Source: an uncultured Lachnospiraceae bacterium (lineage in GTDB: Bacteria > Bacillota > Clostridia > Lachnospirales > Lachnospiraceae). From it: 5,920 nucleotides of DNA. The position numbers and the translations under genes are program-made. The notes beneath the pieces are model-generated. The model saw only the letters and a list, made by a program, of their open reading frames with translations. It had not been told where the DNA came from and did no database searches. Of this stretch, positions 1 through 3,456 are shown piece by piece; the first letter of the stretch is position 1; every line of letters starts with the position of its first letter. The DNA is taken from contig CACXFW010000128.1 in assembly GCA_902767065.1 (NCBI GenBank), positions 1 through 5,920 of the forward strand, given 5' to 3'.

Positions 1-327
1 ACATATAAGGTCGATCTGGTATTCTACCATCGGATCCTGAAGTGTTTTGTTCTGATTGATCTGAAACGTGGAGAAGTTCAGCATGAGGATATCGGGCAGA
101 TGAACTTCTATCTGAATTATTACCGTGAGGAAATGAATACGGAAGGGGATACTGAGCCGATTGGCATTATTCTCGGCGCATATCAGGATAAACTGGTTAT
201 GCATTATGCGCTGCAGAATATCACCAATCAGGTTTTTGTAAGCCGATATCAGTTATATCTGCCGAACCGTGAGCAATTAGAAGCGGAATTCAGGAGATTT
301 ATGCGCAGCGAAGAGGGCACAGAGTGA
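1..327 (+). CDS. YhcG/DUF1016-family PD-(D/E)XK nuclease, C-terminal part (5' end outside window)
   Basis: The frame is open from the first base to a TGA at 325-327, giving 108 residues. The fragment matches what I know of the C-terminal nuclease domain of YhcG (DUF1016): YKVDLVFYHRILKCFVLIDLK, followed by DIGQM, TEPIGIIL and QLYLP. The PD-(D/E)XK catalytic pattern is visible as Asp5, then Asp20-Leu-Lys22 on the next strand, with Gln33 of the DIGQM helix. Full-length members are usually about 340-380 residues with an N-terminal DUF1016_N domain, so roughly two thirds lie upstream of the window. A Met at base 100 is internal: the nuclease core lies before it, so it is not the start. The cellular role of the family is not settled; members often sit near restriction-modification or mobile loci. 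The natural stop lies 3 bases before the next ATG, suggesting co-translation with it. The family call is strong; any function beyond a putative DNA nuclease is inference. Confidence 0.9.
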   Translation, partial: TYKVDLVFYHRILKCFVLIDLKRGEVQHEDIGQMNFYLNYYREEMNTEGDTEPIGIILGAYQDKLVMHYALQNITNQVFVSRYQLYLPNREQLEAEFRRFMRSEEGTE

Positions 328-330
328 GCC

Positions 331-570
331 ATGAGATTCGACAATGTGTATTATATTACGGGTATGGCCTATGCAGGCAAATCAACAATGGTTAAACTGC
401 TTGCAGATAAATACAGCGGCATCCTCTGCGGGGAGAACTATCATGACCAGCTGTTGCCTGAATTGGATAAAACAGAATTTCCTTGTCTGACATATACTCG
501 TGATTTAGAAGATTGGCTTGACTTTATCAGAAGGACTCCCGAAGAATACAAGGCATGGATGAAACAGTGA
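331..570 (+). CDS. P-loop NTPase/kinase-like protein, truncated after 79 residues
   Basis: The ATG lies 3 bases after the stop of the nuclease gene; a weak purine-rich GAGGG around 313-317 and coupling to the upstream stop could provide initiation. Residues 8-20 read YITGMAYAGKSTM, a Walker A loop (GMAYAGKST) behind a hydrophobic first strand, as in small nucleotide or shikimate-type kinases. The rest (LLADKYSGILCGENYHDQL, then LTYTRDLEDWLDFIRRTPEEYKAW) resembles the start of an uncharacterised AAA/kinase-like family of Clostridia that I recall as about 200 residues. Here the frame ends with TGA at 568-570, leaving no Walker B or lid region, so the product is probably inactive. The similarity stops close to the point where a GGDEF remnant begins in another frame, which points to a deletion junction rather than a naturally short gene. 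The Walker A is seen directly; the full-length comparison is from memory. Confidence 0.7.
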   Translation: MRFDNVYYITGMAYAGKSTMVKLLADKYSGILCGENYHDQLLPELDKTEFPCLTYTRDLEDWLDFIRRTPEEYKAWMKQ

Positions 571-1103
571 ATGGTGTCGTGCGAAGAGCCGACAAGCTGA
601 TGTACGACCACAAATGGAGCCGCAAGCATCATCTGGATACGGATCCGGAACCGGAAATAGATGAACTGACCGGGTTAAAGACAAGAAGTGCGTTAAGAAA
701 GGATTTTGAATCGTTTGTGGGCGTGCTGCTCCACGTCATGGTACTGGATCTGGATGGATTCAGGGAGCTGAACGACAAAAAAGGAAGTACGTACTGTGAC
801 GGTGTCCTTTCAGCTGCCGGCGAAGCGCTGACAGAATGCTATGGCGGGTGCAGCGCATACCGTTACGGTTCGGATGAATTCCTTGTGATCGGAAAGGATG
901 ATCCGGAGCAGGACTTTGCTAAAGCCTGTGAAAAGACCGGGAGGATGCTGGAGGAATCCGGTATCAGCTTCTCAGCCGGATACGTATATGGAACTACGAA
1001 AGATACGCAGGTTGTCCGCAGCATGATCGCGCAGGCTGAAAACATGCTGCAGGAAGACAAGCGGGGAGGAAAAGGGCAGTTCAGGGGAAAAGAGTACCAC
1101 TGA
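555..1103 (+). CDS. GGDEF (diguanylate cyclase-like) protein remnant with one degenerate GGDEF domain
   Basis: The 182-residue frame has two parts. Residues 9-24 (VRRADKLMYDHKWSRK) are the characteristic last helix of a GGDEF domain, whose body is absent upstream. Residues 36-180 form a second GGDEF domain: DELTGLKTR (36-44), VMVLDLDGFRELND (61-74, with metal-ligand Asp65 and Asp67), the signature RYGSDEFLVI (103-112), and FSAGYVYG. The second domain is degenerate: the signature is GSDEF, not GGDEF, and the usual GHxxGD after the FKxIND stretch is GSTYCD (77-82). No RxxD inhibitory site stands before the signature. It is probably a weak or inactive c-di-GMP synthase domain or a GTP-binding remnant. 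The ATG at 555 overlaps the end of the P-loop frame by 16 bases and has no good ribosome site, so translation may need coupling or may not occur. I read it as the 3' piece of a larger tandem-GGDEF gene left by a deletion. The domain call is firm; expression is uncertain. Confidence 0.8.
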   Translation: MDETVNGVVRRADKLMYDHKWSRKHHLDTDPEPEIDELTGLKTRSALRKDFESFVGVLLHVMVLDLDGFRELNDKKGSTYCDGVLSAAGEALTECYGGCSAYRYGSDEFLVIGKDDPEQDFAKACEKTGRMLEESGISFSAGYVYGTTKDTQVVRSMIAQAENMLQEDKRGGKGQFRGKEYH

Positions 1104-1196
1104 AGCACACCGGCACAGGGAAGGCAGGGATCGGGCAGGGAACAGATGCATCAGATCTTTGAGACTGGTCAGTATCAGAAACAATAGAGTCAGTCC

Positions 1197-1226
1197 CGGC
1201 ATAGATGACAGCAGTTGTCTATGCCG
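1197..1226 (+). terminator. Terminator-like hairpin after the GGDEF remnant
   Basis: Nine-base arms CGGCATAGA (1197-1205) and TCTATGCCG (1218-1226) are perfectly complementary around a 12-base loop. An alternative fold keeps a 7-bp outer stem plus an inner GACA/TGTC stem. The run after it is only TTTC followed by AGATTTT, so the uridine tract is weak. It would end transcripts leaving the left gene run. A structural or protein-binding role is possible instead. Confidence 0.4.
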
Positions 1227-1341
1227 TTTCAGATTTTGACATCCGTGGATGCAGAGCAGAATGAGGAAACATGATTACAGGTGTGCTTGAAATTATGTTT
1301 ACATGTTTGCATATCAGCATGTTTTCGAAAAGGTTCGCTCC

Positions 1342-1382
1342 TGAAGATTTGCCATTTTATGACACGATATGGTAAATCTTTA
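1342..1382. repeat. Long imperfect inverted repeat upstream of the zinc-ribbon gene
   Basis: The arms TGAAGATTTGCCAT (1342-1355) and ATGGTAAATCTTTA (1369-1382) pair over 14 positions with only two G-T wobbles, around a 13-base spacer. The inner 12 positions have one wobble. No T run follows, so it is not an ordinary terminator. It ends about 50 bases before the ATG at 1434. It could be an operator dyad, a leader-RNA stem, or a DNA-processing site of a mobile element (oriT-like or replication hairpin). The sequence does not decide between these. Confidence 0.6.
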
Positions 1383-1420
1383 ATAGGACGTATGTCTTTG
1401 GGATCGATACTTTTAGAAGA

Positions 1421-1426
1421 AGGAGG
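1421..1426 (+). promoter_or_regulatory. Ribosome binding site that fixes the start at 1434
   Basis: A consensus AGGAGG lies 7 bases before the ATG at 1434. The same frame is open further upstream to an ATG at 1281, but the extra 51 residues contain no recognisable domain and lack such a site, so 1434 is preferred. The first CPVC zinc motif begins at residue 3 from this start. Confidence 0.85.
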
Positions 1427-1433
1427 AAGAATC

Positions 1434-2024
1434 ATGAATTGTCCTGTTTGCGGAAAGAAACTGATCCAGACAGAGAAAGCACTCAGGTGCTCGGGCTGGA
1501 AGGAGGGCTGTGAATTTACGGTATGGAATACAATCGCAGGGCACGTACTGACGGAACAGGAGAAGGGGGATTTGATCAAGGGAGAGATTATCGGTGAAAT
1601 CAGGGATTTCAGAAGCAAGGCAGGAAAGCCTTTCTCTGCCAGACTGAAGCTGGATGAAGAAGGGAAGGCGGTATTCGTTTTTCCAGATCAGGCGGATTTG
1701 GAGGATGGTATGAAATGTCCGGTCTGCGGGAAGGCGATCCGCAGAAATAGAAAAGTGTGGTGTTGTACGGACAGGGAGTGCGGCTTTGTCATCTTTGATT
1801 CTCTGGCAGGTCATCTTTTTACCGAAGAGGAAAAGAGAGCGCTTGTTGAAGGAACTCAGATCGGCCCGATTAATGATTTTGTATCCAGGGCAGGAAAGCA
1901 GTTCACTGCTTTTGTAAAGATCGGGGATAATGGGAAGACGCGCTTTGTATTCCCGGAAGAAGACACTGACGAGGATGAGACGGAGCATGGCGGAATAAAT
2001 CATGCAGTAAAGGATGATGAATAG
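1434..2024 (+). CDS. Tandem zinc-ribbon / topoisomerase C-terminal-repeat (Toprim_Crpt-like) protein
   Basis: The product is 196 residues, built from two similar units plus an acidic tail. Unit 1 (about 1-84) opens with CPVCGK (Cys3, Cys6), then Cys19 and Cys26. Unit 2 (about 93-176) opens with CPVCGK (Cys95, Cys98), then Cys110/111 and Cys116. Each zinc-ribbon-like start is followed by the same pattern: IAGHVLTEQEK or LAGHLFTEEEK, a helix, IGEIRDF or IGPINDF, SKAGKPFSA or SRAGKQFTA, and a strand ending FVFP. This is the pattern I know as the C-terminal repeat of type IA topoisomerases (Toprim_Crpt), which binds DNA beside the catalytic core. There is no Toprim or strand-passage domain here, so it is not a topoisomerase by itself. 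It may be a DNA- or RNA-binding accessory, or a partner of a topoisomerase encoded elsewhere. Residues 177-196 are Asp/Glu rich. A terminator follows about 35 bases after the stop. The repeat architecture is seen directly; the role is inferred. Confidence 0.85.
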   Translation: MNCPVCGKKLIQTEKALRCSGWKEGCEFTVWNTIAGHVLTEQEKGDLIKGEIIGEIRDFRSKAGKPFSARLKLDEEGKAVFVFPDQADLEDGMKCPVCGKAIRRNRKVWCCTDRECGFVIFDSLAGHLFTEEEKRALVEGTQIGPINDFVSRAGKQFTAFVKIGDNGKTRFVFPEEDTDEDETEHGGINHAVKDDE

Positions 2025-2057
2025 ATATCTTTCGGGAAGAAAGCGGCAATCATGAGC

Positions 2058-2080
2058 GGCCGGATGAATGCCGGTTTTTT
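2058..2080 (+). terminator. Intrinsic terminator after the zinc-ribbon gene
   Basis: The stem GGCCGG (2058-2063) pairs with CCGGTT (2071-2076) through four G-C pairs and two G-T wobbles, around a 7-base loop, and runs into six T (2075-2080) then ATTATT-like sequence. The stem is short but GC-rich and correctly placed 33 bases after the stop at 2024, so it most likely ends that transcript. Confidence 0.6.
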
Positions 2081-2081
2081 A

Positions 2082-2111
2082 TTATCCATAATAGACCTGT
2101 TTCGATATGAT
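2082..2111 (+). promoter_or_regulatory. Possible promoter of the helicase gene
   Basis: A good -10-like TATGAT (2106-2111) lies 18 bases after a weak TTATCC (2082-2087), between the preceding terminator and the helicase start at 2139. The -35 matches only partly. Its position is the main argument: the terminator upstream implies a new start here. Confidence 0.3.
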
Positions 2112-2138
2112 GTTGTAACCATGGGAGTTTAAGTCAGT

Positions 2139-3272
2139 ATGTTCAAAGAGTATTACAGGATTGATGAAAGACATGAAGAGAGGAATGATCTTCACAGCTA
2201 TGGATGCGGTGCGGCGTACAGCAGCGAGGCAGGGAAGGATATCCCTGCTATCATAACACCCCTTCAGATACTGCAGCAGAAACGTCCGGAAATCACCTAT
2301 GTCAGGACGGGGATCGACCAGATTGACAGAAATGTCCGGGGACTTCAAAGGGGCGGACTGTCAATCTGGAGCGGTCTGAGAGGTTCAGCGAAATCGACTC
2401 TGCTCACCCAGATTGTTCTGAATGCCATAGATGACGGGAACAAGGCAATGCTGTACAGCGGGGAAGTCACTGATGCGAATGCCATGGAATGGATATACCG
2501 CCAGTGTGCCGGACCTTCTTTCTGCAGTCCCACTGCTTTTGAAAACTATTACACCACCACATACGAAACAAAGAAAGAAATTGCCAGCTGGCTCGATGGG
2601 AAACTGTTTCTGTACAATAATGATCATGGACATGATTTTCTCAGGATCGCCGCGGCGATTGATGCCTTTGTGCAGACACAGCAGCTGGACATCATCGTAC
2701 TCGATAACCTGATGTCTATTGATATTCACTGTATCTGTAGGGAAAACTGGAAGGATCAGGCAGAGATCCAGTCTCAGACGCAGTTCGTTCAGATCTGTAA
2801 GCGAATTGCCGAGCGGTATGACTGTCACTTTGCCGTAGTCTGTCATCCAAGAAAGGCAGAAGGTTTTCTCCGTCTGGACGATGTGAGTGGTTCAGGGAAC
2901 CTGACGAATGCGGCAGACGAGTGCTTTATTGTACATCGTGTGGACGCAGATTTCAGGAGGTTGTCCAGAAAGGCATTCGGGTTTGGGAATGACGCACTGA
3001 TCTACCAGTGCGACAATGTCTGTGAAGTGGCCAAGGACAAACAAAACGGGATAAAAGATCTGTTTATCCCATTGTATTTTGAGGTATCCACAAAGAGACT
3101 AAAAAACACAAGAATGGAGAACCGGATATACCACTGGAATAAATCCGGGACAGATGTCTTGGTGGCAGACCGGGAGATGCAGGAAGAATCCAGGTGGAAA
3201 CAGCCAGCACAGATGTCCAACAGACTCAATGTGGATGCTTCCCTGAGAAGGGATGTTCCAAGAAGATTCTGA
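2139..3272 (+). CDS. Stand-alone RecA-fold replicative helicase domain protein (DnaB/Twinkle-like, SF4)
   Basis: The product is 377 residues. Residues 1-45 are variable, then TYVRTGIDQIDRNVRGLQRGG leads into the ATPase core. Walker A is GLRGSAKST (79-87, catalytic Lys85) and has Ala where GKS/GKT loops usually have Gly. Walker B is LDIIVLDNL (183-191, Asp189). Motif CHPRK (235-239) and GSGNLTNAADE (251-261) ending in VHR (Arg267) are typical of Twinkle and T7 gp4-type helicases, where His and Arg sense nucleotide across the hexamer. No zinc-binding or Toprim primase domain is present, so it would act as a 5'-3' hexameric helicase, or as a related DNA-remodelling ATPase, with a primase from elsewhere. 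The ATG at 2139 is preceded by an in-frame TAA at 2130-2132, so translation cannot begin earlier. The ribosome site is poor (GGGAG at 2124-2128). The C-terminal 60 residues are charged and unlike known motifs. A strong terminator follows 115 bases after the stop. The family call is strong; the link to element replication is inferred. Confidence 0.88.
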   Translation: MFKEYYRIDERHEERNDLHSYGCGAAYSSEAGKDIPAIITPLQILQQKRPEITYVRTGIDQIDRNVRGLQRGGLSIWSGLRGSAKSTLLTQIVLNAIDDGNKAMLYSGEVTDANAMEWIYRQCAGPSFCSPTAFENYYTTTYETKKEIASWLDGKLFLYNNDHGHDFLRIAAAIDAFVQTQQLDIIVLDNLMSIDIHCICRENWKDQAEIQSQTQFVQICKRIAERYDCHFAVVCHPRKAEGFLRLDDVSGSGNLTNAADECFIVHRVDADFRRLSRKAFGFGNDALIYQCDNVCEVAKDKQNGIKDLFIPLYFEVSTKRLKNTRMENRIYHWNKSGTDVLVADREMQEESRWKQPAQMSNRLNVDASLRRDVPRRF

Positions 3273-3331
3273 ATGACAAGCTGCTGTCCGCCGAATTGCT
3301 TTGGTATGGAGATTTATCCGGAAGTCCCGGG

Positions 3332-3360
3332 CTTTCAGGATCTTGTCGGATTATGATAAT
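3332..3360 (+). promoter_or_regulatory. Possible promoter upstream of the attenuator-like terminator
   Basis: A -10-like GATAAT (3355-3360) lies 17 bases after CTTTCA (3332-3337). If real, transcripts begin near 3367 and must cross the terminator at 3387-3422 before reaching the gene at 3457. The -35 match is only three of six, so this is a weak call. Confidence 0.25.
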
Positions 3361-3386
3361 AATCTCAGTTGGGGACCTGGTTTGTG

Positions 3387-3422
3387 AAAAGAGTATTCCG
3401 TCTGCAGGAGTGCTCTTTTTTT
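3387..3422 (+). terminator. Strong intrinsic terminator between helicase and long charged-protein gene
   Basis: The arms AGAGTATTCC (3390-3399) and GGAGTGCTCT (3407-3416) pair over ten positions with two G-T wobbles, around a 7-base loop. A runs at 3387-3389 extend the stem against the seven T at 3416-3422. It fits the end of the helicase transcript. Because the next start codon is only 35 bases further on, it may also act as a transcription attenuator for that gene. Confidence 0.85.
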
Positions 3423-3444
3423 ATTGCATACATGCAGCAGAGAG

Positions 3445-3449
3445 AGGAG
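3445..3449 (+). promoter_or_regulatory. Ribosome binding site that fixes the start at 3457
   Basis: AGGAG within a purine-rich run lies 7 bases before the ATG at 3457. The frame is open upstream only through the terminator, where no better start exists (a TTG at 3424 lacks a site), and the ATG at 3432 is out of frame. Confidence 0.8.
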
Positions 3450-3456
3450 AAAGGCC

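Larger units (their letters stand above)
1104..1433. other. Intergenic stretch without a supported gene
   Basis: About 330 bases separate the GGDEF remnant from the next gene. I see no credible coding frame: the plus-strand frame open from 1281 is only an upstream extension of the gene at 1434, and the minus-strand frames have no ribosome site or recognisable protein. It contains a terminator-like hairpin (1197-1226), a TTGACA at 1236-1241 without a good -10 partner, a small dyad CATCC-GT-GGATG (1240-1251), a weak dyad ACTG-GT-CAGT (1164-1173), three phased ATGTTT hexamers (1295-1324), and a long inverted repeat (1342-1382). The control signals of the downstream gene presumably lie here. It may also hold the border between the decayed left part and the intact right part, but no integrase, tRNA or duplicated attachment site is visible. 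Confidence 0.6.

Noticed and set aside
1321..1360. GGTTCG motif resembling a tRNA T-loop
   Set aside because: No matching acceptor, anticodon or D arms can be built around it.
1281..1433. Upstream extension of the zinc-ribbon gene to ATG 1281
   Set aside because: No ribosome site at 1281, no domain in the extra 51 residues, it crosses the inverted repeat, and a consensus AGGAGG precedes ATG 1434.
1413..2003. Minus-strand 196-codon frame
   Set aside because: It is antisense to the clearly recognisable zinc-ribbon repeat protein and has no domain of its own.
3366..3416. Antiterminator pairing of CCTG (near 3376) with CAGG (near 3405)
   Set aside because: Only about four pairs form, too weak to claim an alternative fold against the 10-bp terminator stem.
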